From Zygnema cylindricum (lineage: Eukaryota; Streptophyta; Zygnematophyceae; Zygnematales; Zygnemataceae): 64,000 nucleotides of DNA. The translations under genes were made by a program, and so were the position numbers. The DNA lies in assembly GCA_037447655.1 (NCBI GenBank), contig JBBHKE010000586.1, forward strand, positions 64,001-128,000, written 5' to 3'. Below, piece after piece: positions 1 through 29,029 of this stretch. Position 1 is the stretch's first letter. Every line of letters starts with the position of its first letter. Below the pieces are notes generated by a model. The model made no database searches, had not been told where the DNA came from, and saw only the letters and a list, made by a program, of their open reading frames with translations.

Positions 1-479
1 AAATTTGGTATTCGAACGGTGAAGGTTCTAATATGTCGCCCCTGGATAAACAAAATTTATGGTGATATATTTAGCGTTAGGTGGGGTTTTTTGTAACTTT
101 AGTATGAAAAAATTTAGGCAAGATCCCCCCCGCCCCGCTCTCCTCCTACTTACGGGGCGCTACGACCGGGAGGGGAGGGGGGAGGGGTTTTTTCAAAAAA
201 AAAATCGGGAGCCAAGCGTAAAGAGATATCACGATATTTATAAACTGAAAAAATATCGGGATGTATATCACAATTTTAATTGTGATACGAGCCTTCTCGA
301 TATACTGAGATGATATACCTCGACGATATATCGATTATCGATAGTTAAAAAATAACACTCGTAGAATATCGACAAGAGGTTCTCGATACACAACATTACT
401 ATAAACTATAGTACTACCTACACATTAATTGTGTACAAAATAGTGTTACCAATGAAACTCTAAAAAAATCACTAGGATT

Positions 480-600
480 TGGCCCCATGTAATTGTAACT
501 TAACGAACTTAATTTGTATTGTAACGAAAATCATCCATACAGTGTTCTCAAGTGTACCAATGCGTAACAACAGAATTACACAACTAAAGGTCGTGCCGAA
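480..600 (+). repeat. Fragment of the foldback-element arm seen again at 29.3 and 29.6 kb
   Basis: This stretch begins CCCCATGTAATTGTAAC and matches 29605-29700 directly and 29275-29373 in reverse complement, including the segment around AACTTA-TTTGTATT and a later CAAGTGT. The two later copies are the inner arms of one foldback element, so this is probably a lone fragment of the same family. Identity was judged by eye only. Confidence 0.5.
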
Positions 601-1211
601 TGTACACGCCGACATTTTCGATGACGTTTGTCAACATTTATAATCTGTCTCGCACCACCATATTTTTATAAACTTTTTGGTGCGTCGCAAGACACATAGG
701 ATTTTTTAAATGTTTTGGTACGCCGCATGTATTTGCGTGACATGGTAGTCGCACAAACTTCCATCGTTTAATGTTCATGGATGAACAAGATGCTTTTGCT
801 CTTTCCTATTCTTCCGATCGCCATGAATTGACATATAATTCTTGGCCCCCTTGCACAAAAAAAAAAACATTTTTTAGGCGCATTTGTTGGATTCTTCCAA
901 CGTGACTTGGTTCGCGCACGCGCGATCGTCCTCAGCATTGTGCATACCTCCACTGGTGTGGCGAAGTAGTGAAGTACGGAGTGAAAGATAGAGGCTAGGT
1001 GAGCAAAGTGAGAGATGCGCGAGCTTTAGTGGCGCGTTCAAAAATTGTGCACCTTTCCGTAGAATAGCATTAAAATTGTCAGACCCGTGTAAACAAATAT
1101 ACGTATAAGATGTAAACGAAAAAAAAAACAACCGTGTACTTTTCCTATTCGAATTTCGACACGTACGAATACGTTCACCTTTTTTTAGGGCGATGTTACT
1201 TTATTCTAAAA

Positions 1212-1440
1212 CACAACTCGGGTGTGTTTAAGAGAAAGTTTGAAGATGACGTGGTCGTGGTTCAAATAACACAGGAGGACAATTTGAGGTACATTCCAAG
1301 TTTGAAGATGACGTAAATTGTGCTCTACATTTTTGCAATTTCTTTGTGAGGCTATAATTGTAGAAGTATGACGCTAAATTTTTGAAAAGAGGACAAAAAA
1401 ACCCTTACTTTGGCATATAGGGCCATACCCTAAGTCAATG
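1212..1440 (+). repeat. Dispersed repeat R, copy 1
   Basis: The stretch has AAACACAACTCGGGTGTGTTT at its start, then AGTTTGAAGATGACGT twice, a TTGTGCTCTACA block, and ends with a CATACCCTAAG-like motif. The same order of blocks is seen at 30457-30711 (same strand) and 2738-2945 (opposite strand). No coding capacity is evident. It is probably a non-autonomous transposon, but its exact ends are not resolved. Confidence 0.5.
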
Positions 1441-1847
1441 ATTGTGATAACGACTGTACGTATCAACATATGGAACTGATACATCGTTGGACATAGTGAT
1501 CTTCCCCCAACCTGTACATGGATGGATTTATTTCGGTATGTCAAAAAAAAGTATTGTACATGCTCATTACTGGTAAGAGGCTACCTATACACAACGCTAC
1601 AAATCATCCTATAAGGGGCATACATATTAACGTTGAATGATGAATTGTCATTAAGGGTGGCGTTCCATCAGACGAAAAGTGAGGTTCTTTACAGAAATCG
1701 GGGCCTCTCCGTACCACGCCGTACCTGCTATTTTGTTTTTATACGCGAACAACATTACGGAAAAACTTGCCAATATTCTCCGAAGGTCTCGGAGGAAAGA
1801 ATGACCGTTGGATATTTTTTTCGCGAAGCATTCGCTTCCAAATTTTA

Positions 1848-1890
1848 TGTAAATGGTGATGTACCTCCAGGAGGTACATCACCATTTACA
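1848..1890. repeat. Near-perfect 43-bp palindrome
   Basis: Two 21-base arms (1848-1868 and 1870-1890) are exact reverse complements around a single central A at 1869. The centre reads GTACCTCCAGGAGGTAC. The arms would fold into a strong hairpin. I see no gene next to it. It may be the residue of a transposon tip-to-tip joint or a foldback centre. Confidence 0.85.
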
Positions 1891-2567
1891 GAAAAAACTA
1901 AGCCGCGACACCTTGGATAATGAGTGTACGTGTCAAGACGGCAACCAACGGAAATCGAAAAATTTTGCACATGATATATGCATTCAAAATTCAACAAAAA
2001 CCACGAAAGTGATCTGGTAACGAGCTTTCGTTGCATTATTTTTGTTACCGGCCATCCTTCACACTATTTGTGGAAGCGCTCATTCATCACGCAAAAAAGC
2101 AGAAACCCTAAAAATAATGAGCAGGCGTCTGACAAGCATTTGCAAAGAATACAAAATTTGTGTGGTACGATACCCTGGTCCACACGTACATGGTATGCAA
2201 ATGACGATTTCGATTTGAAGTTGGTCATTGTAAAAAATATTTGACGATTTTCAAATACGATCTTATCTAACGTGGAACCACTCTTATTTGTACACGTGAT
2301 TACAAACTCTGCGCGATAGTACACTGATCAAAATTTAGCACTCTGTAATGAAGACTGTAGAGAATTTCTCGATGGAGCGCCACCCTAACTTCGAAATTTT
2401 AGCTTGTCGAACTCTAGACCAACGGTCAATTATCCCGGGGCCCTACATTTTAAGCCGAATCTCGCCACTATGCGCTGCTTTTGTGCGGCCTCCATACGGA
2501 ATGCTTAATTTTCGAACACAGGTGCAAACTGCAAACATAAGGTAAGGATTGTCACGAACTGACAATC

Positions 2568-2732
2568 AGTTCAGAGTAAAACTAGAAATTAACCTCGGTT
2601 CAGTTTAACAAACAATGGTTGCAGTGATTGAAAAAGTCGAAAGCCAATGGCATTGCTTTAAAATGTTACGCGAATAATGAATGGCTGGTTAAAGACTTTG
2701 AAAGAGAATATCATAATATTTAATGTATTAGT
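2568..2732 (+). repeat. Direct repeat of about 165 bp, copy 1
   Basis: From GTTCAGAGTAAAACTA onward this copy matches 4366-4529 almost base for base, sharing AACCTCGGTTCAGTTTAAC, ATGGCTGGTTAAAGAC and TTTGAAAGAGAATA. Only a handful of substitutions are visible by eye. The two copies lie about 1.8 kb apart in the same orientation. No coding content is evident. Confidence 0.8.
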
Positions 2733-2737
2733 GTGTG

Positions 2738-2945
2738 GCCCCATGTGGCTAAGTTCGGGTTTTTTTCTGTCGTTTTCCTTTCAAACTTAGCGCGGTACTG
2801 CCTAAGTTGCAACCGCACGAAGAAATTGCAAATTGTAGAGTACAATTTGCGTCATTCTTGAACTTAGGATGTACGAAAATTTGTCGTCTTGAGTTTTTTC
2901 GACCCACTGTCACGTCATTTTCAAACTTAGGGTACGCCCCCATGT
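2738..2945 (-). repeat. Dispersed repeat R, copy 2 (inverted)
   Basis: The reverse complement of this stretch aligns with 30480-30711 and 1212-1440: CATGGGG at one end, a CTAAGTT block, TGCAACTTAGG-like and TACTCTACAA blocks, and GATGACGT at the other end. Both ends carry CCCCATGT-type sequence. Confidence 0.55.
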
Positions 2946-3163
2946 GTTAAAGTATCGACTTTAATATGTCGTTTTCACACAAAACGCAGTTTCGCACGAG
3001 AAAAACTTTAGCCGTACAAAAAAATCAATTCTTTAAAAGTACACCAAACGTTAAATCGATACTTTGAATTTACTTCATGTTTGTCGTCATCTTAATAAAT
3101 TTTGGCGTTTTCCTTTTTTTGACCCCTGGGCAAGAGAATCCAGCCAATTAAAAACTTTATAAA

Positions 3164-3185
3164 AAATCACCTCGCGAGGTGATTT
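3164..3185. repeat. Perfect 22-bp palindrome
   Basis: Eleven-base arms with no spacer meet at a TCGCGA centre (AATCACCTCGCGAGGTGATT is the core). It contains the NruI-type hexamer. No neighbouring gene explains it. Confidence 0.8.
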
Positions 3186-3584
3186 CAGGGAAAGTACCGC
3201 CCAAACAACGAATGCAAAAAGGCCCACGCACGCGCCACACGAGTGGTAAAATTTTAGGACGAGAGTACTCGCTATTTTTCTCCCTGCCCGTCACACGCAT
3301 GTACGGAAAAGACGAGGATGTACGGAAAAAATCTGCAGGGGTCGCGGACCTCCACTTTCATTCATGGGTCTTCGGTAGAATTTTGCGTCGTCGTTGCCTC
3401 TCCCCTCTCCCTCTCCCTCTCACACTATCACTTTTATCTCACACTTTTTAGAATGAGGCACGACAAAACTGGTATGAAATAAAAGATATTTGAAAAATAA
3501 TTCCTTTGACTACCTTTATGTATATTTTTATGGCAAGTAGAGCGAAAAAAGTAGAGAAAACGAAATCGGGTATCCGTGGCCGAA

Positions 3585-4265
3585 AGTTCTTGAATCTGTA
3601 ACGTCGACGTTGTCACACGTGAGTGTGACTTCACAATGTTACAAAACCATAAACGTCTGCCATGTCACAAAATTACAAAAATTTAGATGTCTACAATTGT
3701 CGCTGTTTTTGTTGGTGTCACCAATTTAGTAGTCGTCGTCAACCGTCACAAAGTTGTACCTACGTCTACAAGCGTCACATGTCAAAGTTCCGATTTCATT
3801 TTCGCACATAGGGAAGCTTTTCAAAGTAGTACGGAACAATTCACTACAGTCCAATGTACTTTTTCAAAGTATCGCTTACATGGGGACGTACCCTTATCAT
3901 AAAACACATCGGCAATGTGTTTTAAGCTAAGCAAATCCGTCTACACCAATCTGAAAATATATTACCACGTGTGAAAAGTTTTTAGAAGTTTTTGACGACG
4001 TAAAAAAGTACAGGGTTTGTTTGTTTTGGTCGGCTTGCATGTTGTACGGTTTTTTTTTGCAGGGGTCTCGACGCTGCAGTGTCATTTCACGCAAAGTTTA
4101 AAGGTCTGCGAACGTGAAAAATCTGCGAAGTAATGGCGGCCGGACGGGAGAGATTTACGCAAAGGCATTTTGCACCGAAACTTTTTACAAAGCAGTTTGC
4201 AAATTAGAGTGTACGAAAAATTAGAATAAAAATTATTTCCAAAAAAAACGACATTCCCAATTAGC
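3585..4265. other. Non-coding stretch rich in GTCAC motifs
   Basis: The first half repeats GTCAC/GTGAC and TTGTCAC-type motifs and ends in ACATGGGGACGTACCC followed by a short hairpin (ACACATCGGCAATGTGT, around 3905-3921). These are the same building blocks as the foldback element at 29-30 kb and repeat R, so this is probably a diverged relative. No coding content is recognised. Confidence 0.35.
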
Positions 4266-4282
4266 GTAAATAACGCTAATTG

Positions 4283-4347
4283 TTTCATTACGCTATCTAA
4301 TTCATTACGCTATCTAATTCATTACGCTATCTAATTCATTACGCTAA
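4283..4347 (+). repeat. 17-bp minisatellite, nearly 4 units
   Basis: The unit TTCATTACGCTATCTAA is repeated head to tail three times and followed by a partial fourth that runs directly into CGCTAATAGCGATTCACGGTG, the right-end signature of the TA-flanked MITE family. The array may have grown from the subterminal repeat of a MITE. Confidence 0.85.
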
Positions 4348-4362
4348 TAGCGATTCACGGTG
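4341..4362 (+). mobile_element. Right end of a TA-flanked MITE
   Basis: GCTAATAGCGATTCACGGTG followed by TA matches the right terminus of the complete element at 20249-20769. A matching left terminus is not visible upstream, so only the end of an element is preserved or the rest has diverged. Confidence 0.55.
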
Positions 4363-4365
4363 TAG

Positions 4366-4529
4366 TTCAGAGTAAAACTAAAAATTAACCTCGGTTCAGT
4401 TTAACATACAATGGTTGCAATGATTGAAAAAGTCGAAAGCCAATGGCATTGCGTTAAAATGTTGTGCAAATAATGAATGGCTGGTTAAAGACTTTGAAAG
4501 AGAATAACATAAAATTTAATGTATTACTA
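4366..4529 (+). repeat. Direct repeat of about 165 bp, copy 2
   Basis: This is the second copy of the repeat at 2568-2732. It starts immediately after the MITE end and its TA dinucleotide, so the copy may have been moved or bounded by that element. Confidence 0.8.
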
Positions 4530-5305
4530 GAGTAACGGTATCTGTAATCTGATAGGCTTTAAACCTTTTGAAAAGTTTTTGCGTCATGGAAATTAAGACG
4601 TGAGCCGTGAGCGGGATAGATTAACAAAAAGGTGGAACAGATTTTTATGCCAATCATATTTTAATTGTCCCGGCGAAACTTTTTGTGTCGTCGAGTAAAC
4701 GTTTTGCTCGAAAGACGACGTTTGTCAGCGCAATGATTATCAACTATCTAAGCCAATGGCAAGTGGTCACAAGTATTTATTGTCACGATCTGCGGTTCAA
4801 ACTGGGCTGATGAAACCCCATTTTCGGTTCCATTACCAAAAAAATGTGTGCAACCGAAGACGTACTGTAGTCTACCATGCTAGAAGCGGCCATGTGTCGA
4901 GCTATTGTTTTGTCTCCCTCCGCCTTTTGCGCTTGCGCTTTATTTGAACAGCGCAGAGTTTCATTTGTCACACTACTGTAGATCATTAGTACAAAAGTGC
5001 GAAAACGCGTGGAAACGCCATAATGCGGTGATTGACAGTACGCGTGTTTTTACGCGTATAATATTCGTATAGTATGGGCTATTGGGCTGTCAGCCTGTCA
5101 CAAATAGCAGCTCCATACGTTTCGCACTGTACAACTACGCTCCAAAAAGTCAAATACAGTATGCGACACTGCCGTTCGGTTACCTTACATTTCTTCTCCC
5201 TCCCTGTGCCCTCCCGGCGAAACCTTCGCGGAAAGAAACGCAGCCTCTGATGCCAAGGCGATCGACACACGTGTAAAGCATCAGAACGGACCACGTGGCA
5301 GCAGC

Positions 5306-15219
<9,914 letters not shown>

Positions 15220-15384
15220 AACCCATTCTTTGTTTAAATAGATATGATGGAAGGCACAAATCGTTGGTGTTTTTTTTTTTTTTGTTTGTTTCTGGTCAGT
15301 TTTGTGAATCCGGCTTCTGTGCCTATCTGTGAGAAACGGTTGTTAGGTTCTCCTCATGGGGGCACTGTGACAGGTGTGACGGCT

Positions 15385-15438
15385 GAAAGAGAGAGAGAGG
15401 GAGAGGGAGAGGGTGTCCGAGCGACAGAGAGAGAGAGG

Positions 15439-15469
<31 letters not shown>

Positions 15470-15470
15470 G
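15385..15470 (+). repeat. (GA)n microsatellite in the SEC24 3' region
   Basis: About 85 bases of GAGA with GGGAGA interruptions lie about 170 bases after the SEC24 stop codon, probably within the 3' UTR. Confidence 0.9.
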
Positions 15471-16467
15471 AAAGAGTTTACAGGTAAAAATCTCACAAAT
15501 CTGAGGGACGTTTTGATTGTCCACAAAGAAGGGGTGCGGAAAGGACCCAGCCGTCAGCTTTCAGACATTCACTTTCAAAAATTAAATTAGGTTATTTTTG
15601 CGTTCTCTTTTTTTTTATGCTTTTTTATCAGAGAATCAGATGGCAGGGCTCCATTGTTAAAGCCGGGCGGGTCACTGTTATAATATCTTTCAGCAGAAGT
15701 GGTAGTGGTTGAGAGGCGAAATGATTTTACACTTGCTTTCACGCAATTTACAGATCCTGCTATTCCTCGTCAAAAAGGTTTAGACCATCTGATTCAGTAT
15801 TCGCCATGTCATCCTTTTGTATCGGCTTCTCTTTAAATAACTTCTAAGGTCAATTTAGTAACGAGTTTTATATGTTCGACACATTGCGGTGAAGTCACAA
15901 ATAATTCCATTGCAGTACAATTGTTCGCTCGTTACAAAAAGCAGCAACAAATGAACATCTTTTGAGGCTTTTGAACTGTAACGCATAGGAGTAATCCTCT
16001 GTATTTATGGGAACTCGCGTGATTGGGCAGTAAGAGTGGTAGGTTTTAGAGTCTTTACATTTGTCCACATTTTTTCGAATGTAAATGCACGATTACATGA
16101 TGACTTCACTATGATGGCCTGTGATGGCCCTTGTTTGAATCGTTCTTTATTGAGAAATTTTCAGATGTTTGAGTGTCGTGATGTGTTTTGTAGTGCATAT
16201 CATAAGTGTGTTAGGATTAGGGTTCCCTACCAGCACCACTGTTGTGTTAAAAAATCATGGATATCACGGATTTTTAATAATATGAGAGAATAAGGATGTC
16301 CGTGAACATTTTTGCCTAATTTTTCACCGTTGACAAGTGGGCTTGCCCAGTGGGCCCACCAATTACAGGGGTAAGCGGGGCTTCTTCTTGGGGAGCCTAG
16401 TTGAGTTGGGATTGGATGAGTTAGAAGACCAGCCCTGGAGGAGAAAAGTATTGGGGTTTGATAGAAG

Positions 16468-16757
16468 CATAGTTCAAAAGTAGGTTAAAGTAGGCCCATA
16501 CAATATGCCTATTGTATGTAAAACATAGAAAATGTCGTTAAGACCCATATTGTATTGGTCGCAAAATGAAAAAAAATATTAACAGGGTTGAGTTGCACAT
16601 CGATCGATAGAGAATTAAACGTCATGTCTAAATTTTGAAAAACATTCGGACAAAAATTTTTTTTTTTTTTTCTGCGAGTTTTGAGGTATTTTTTTTAAAC
16701 CGTCAGATTTGTCGCCGATCAAAGTAGCGATCTAAGAAGATCACATGAAAAGCCCGT
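16468..16757 (+). mobile_element. Truncated hAT-like MITE upstream of PWP2
   Basis: It starts CATAGTTCAAAAGTAGGT and follows the element at 29713-30017 closely, sharing CCCATACAATATGCCTATTG and GATCAAAGTAGCGATCTAAG and ending in a shared AAAAGCCC. The right inverted end is missing, so sequence after about 16757 belongs to something else. It lies about 280 bases before the PWP2 start codon and may form part of its promoter region. Confidence 0.75.
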
Positions 16758-17032
16758 TTAGTTCGGTTCGAAATGGTTTGGGCGCAAACTGGGCGATACT
16801 GTACGGTAAAGCCCTTTAGTTACGGAACCAGAAGTCCGTAAGTCCGTAATCCGTTTTGCCTGCGCCCCCAGACTTTTAGGGTATTGAGTAATGACATTGG
16901 AGAAAGTTGCCCTGATGTTGAGGATGAAACGTACACTTTTAGGGTTACCTGTACGTATTTTGTCCAAAAGATTGTACGAACATTAAAACGAGGGTAAAAC
17001 TTCGACAGTGTAGTTTGCCCTAATTGGCTGCG

Positions 17033-26377
<9,345 letters not shown>

Positions 26378-27384
26378 GGTTTTGATAGGGAAGAGCTTTA
26401 ACCTTAAAGCTAAAGGTAAAACATAAGTCGATCCCGTGGTCATAGGAAACATGATTTAGTTTCATCGCTATTGGTGCCTATAAATGATCAAAGGGACAGG
26501 CTAAAATAAATGATCGGATTTGTAGGAGTTTTTTGGAAAGATAAAAGAGGAGAAGAGAAGGGAGACTGCGGCTTTTTTAGGGTTCCGCGGGAGCAGTTGT
26601 TATACTATCAAGTGCAATTGAGAGTTGTTGGTAGAGTGTAAAGGCCATTATAGAAGGTAAATGTTGCTGAAATAAGACATAGGTGGATTTCTATCCTTAG
26701 ACAAAGATGTCAGCCAGCTTGTAACAGTGAAAACTCTTTAATGAAATTTTGACGAGATATTAACTCTGTTGTGGTTATCGCAACTAATTAGGGTTGTCTC
26801 GTGACGAAGTCCGTATCTCTGAATCCCTTCCAATGGGTTCAAATTGCTAAGTTACTACATTCTTTTGAGGTGCTACCAAATGTTGACGAGGGCACAATGG
26901 GGCGGAGGGAGGGGGGCATTTGGTTATAATTTGTGTGATAAGCAAAGCATGAAATGCCGATGGTGATTGTGTGACGGGAACTTCATCGCTATTAGACCAA
27001 AAATCCATGCTGATGAAACATACAAAAGAAACCACAATGGACTCACAAATAGTGTACGTTTACATACCTTCTAAATAAAACTACTGTATTCAACAAAGCG
27101 TACGGACAAAATATATAAGATTAGCCCTAGGTATGTTCATGACAAATCATGTGGATATATGATGTCTTCAATCGTATTTAATGACGGACCAAATCCTAGA
27201 TCATCTTCCGTCATCCTACATCATCCTACATCATCATCCTCTTTACCATCACGCATCATCATGGATCATCACGCATCATCACGCAGTAAAATTAGAGTTG
27301 AAAAAGCGCCATATAGTACAGTACACCAAATATCGTTTTAGTTGTTACAAGGTGTACTATATTGTACGGTAGAGTACTGTAATG
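26378..27384. other. PWP2 3' region and intergenic DNA
   Basis: This stretch contains the PWP2 3' UTR of unknown length and a short ATCAT/CATC-rich simple repeat around 27200-27290. No further gene or complete transposon was recognised. Confidence 0.6.
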
Positions 27385-27386
27385 TA

Positions 27387-27585
27387 CACCGTCGATCGTA
27401 TTTAGCGTGTTGAACACTAATTCGGCGCCCCTAAATTTTGACCCTTGAACCTTAAATAGAATAAATGACACTATTTAAGAACGTGGACCATAATTTGCCA
27501 CGTCTCCTGGCACTGAATTAGAATTAATGGCGCTAATTTTTTCTTTACTCTAATAATTTCTACACGCTAAATACGATCGACGGTG
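27387..27585 (+). mobile_element. TA-flanked MITE with near-perfect ends
   Basis: The left end CACCGTCGATCGTATTTAGC and the right end GCTAAATACGATCGACGGTG are exact reverse complements over at least 20 bases, flanked by TA on both sides (27385-27386 and 27586-27587). The 199-bp body holds ACCCTTGAACC and CTATTTAAG, shared with other family members. The exact ends suggest a young copy. Confidence 0.92.
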
Positions 27586-27883
27586 TAGTGCACCTTATCG
27601 CTTAATTTCCGTACTTGAGAACGATAGTGCAGGTACAATATAGTAATGTACAGTACAGTATGGGTATCGAACAAGCCCCCATACAAGTGTGGGACCTTCG
27701 GCACCTCGCGCCGACATTTGGCACCTCTCGGGATCGGGTACGAGAAATAGGGTTTTGTGTTTTGGGTGGTTTTTTTAATAAAAAAAAAACAAAAAGAGAA
27801 AAAATAAACCCTAAACGAGCGGTCGCGGACGTCTTCGGCACCCCGGGGGGCCAAAAAGTTGCAAGATTCAGAATAATACAGTA

Positions 27884-28422
27884 CACCGCCAATCGTTATT
27901 AGCTTGTAAGTTTTTTTAGCGTATAAAAATAATTACCGTGGTGTACGCTATTTAAGAATTTGGAAATTTTGGAAAAAATCATACATTCTAATTGTTTAGT
28001 TATGGTAATTTGGATCTTTGAAAAAAAAAATGTCGGTCGCAAACATGCTTGCACTAATATAAGTATCCGTACAAAATCTGACAAACTGTACACAAATCGT
28101 ACATTCACACGTCGAAACGCGGCTGTCGGACGAATATGTGCGAGCGGGATTTTTAACGACCTGGTTTTTTTTCCTTTTTAGAACGCACGTTCTCATGCGT
28201 CGGCGGTTTCTAAAACTAATTTATTGTACTTTTTAACTTAAAAAGGTACATTTATGTACGGTCTGAGACTGACCGTACACCACTCTATTTAAGAGACAAC
28301 GTACTGAAAATAACCCTAAATAGAATAAAGAAAAAAATAGAATGAACTACACTAATGGAGAATAAAAATAAAAAAAAGCGGGACGGAATTAGTGTACACA
28401 ACGCTAATAACGATTGGTGGTG
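27884..28422 (+). mobile_element. TA-flanked MITE, 539 bp
   Basis: The left end CACCGCCAATCGTTATTAGC and the right end GCTAATAACGATTGGTGGTG are inverted repeats with a single mismatch, flanked by TA (27882-27883 and 28423-28424). The interior is AT-rich, with CTATTTAAG near the middle and no transposase frame. Confidence 0.85.
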
Positions 28423-28424
28423 TA

Positions 28425-28930
28425 GTTTTCGCTGTACGATGTACGAAAACGTACGGAAACCGTCCCCTTAACCCTAAAAAATCCTTAAAAAATCCTGAAA
28501 CGTACGAAAAACATACGGAAATGTACGTCGTTGTACGACATGTGTACCCTAAAAAACCTAGGAGTACGGATAATGTAAGGCAGCTGTACTGTAATTTACC
28601 GGAATGTACAAAATGCACGGGAAGTACCCTAAACACCCTAAAATCCCCCCATCACTAACCCTAAAAGTACTGAAATATACGGACGCCGTACGTAGATGTA
28701 CGAAAAATGTAAGTCCGTATAGCTAAAATATACGGAAAAGTACGAAAATGTACCCTAAAAATCTCAAAATAATAACTGTCAAAAGTAAGAAAAAAATACG
28801 GACACTGTACGTAAGTGTACGAATAATAGTTGGCTGTTTAACATAAATATTTGAGAACGCACGAGAATGTACCCTAAAACTCCTCAAACCCCCTAAAAGT
28901 ACTGAAATGTACGAAAATGTACGGTTACAT
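28425..28930 (+). repeat. Degenerate tandem block of CCCTAAA and GTACGGAAA motifs
   Basis: Over about 500 bases the motifs TACGGAAA, GTACGAAAA and ACCCTAAAA recur many times in similar order at loosely regular intervals, suggesting a decayed tandem repeat with a unit near 130 bp. CCCTAAA is the plant-type telomere motif, but the copies are scattered rather than contiguous, so this is not a telomere tract. Confidence 0.6.
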
Positions 28931-29029
28931 AGTCAGGTACGTATTTAATAACATTTTTTTCATCGTTAAATACGTATCGTGCGTAGTATTCGCGCGTTCG
29001 TTTCGTGCGTATTATGCGCACGGGACAAC

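Larger units (their letters stand above)
1..5305. other. Repeat-rich intergenic DNA upstream of SEC24
   Basis: No open frame here has recognisable domains or intron/exon logic, and the short frames are AT-rich and unlike any family I know. The stretch is made of dispersed repeats listed separately: a foldback-arm fragment, two copies of a roughly 200-bp repeat in opposite orientation, a direct-repeat pair, palindromes and a minisatellite. A short palindrome with 10-bp arms also lies at 266-287. The last few hundred bases should contain the SEC24 promoter and 5' UTR. A G-box-like CCACGTGG sits at 5291-5298, just before the start codon, but I cannot place a TATA box or transcription start with confidence. 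Confidence 0.6.
15220..17032. other. SEC24 3' region, intergenic DNA and PWP2 5' region
   Basis: This 1.8-kb spacer holds the SEC24 3' UTR (extent unknown), a GA microsatellite at 15385-15470, and a truncated hAT-like MITE from 16468 close to PWP2. No other coding region is supported; the frame at 16036-16293 has no family features. Confidence 0.6.

Noticed and set aside
5082-5294. Small genes on either strand just before SEC24
   Set aside because: Both frames overlap each other and the likely SEC24 promoter or 5' UTR, with no recognisable motif.
28425-28930. Telomere or interstitial telomere tract
   Set aside because: CCCTAAA motifs are separated by other sequence and never occur in a contiguous run.
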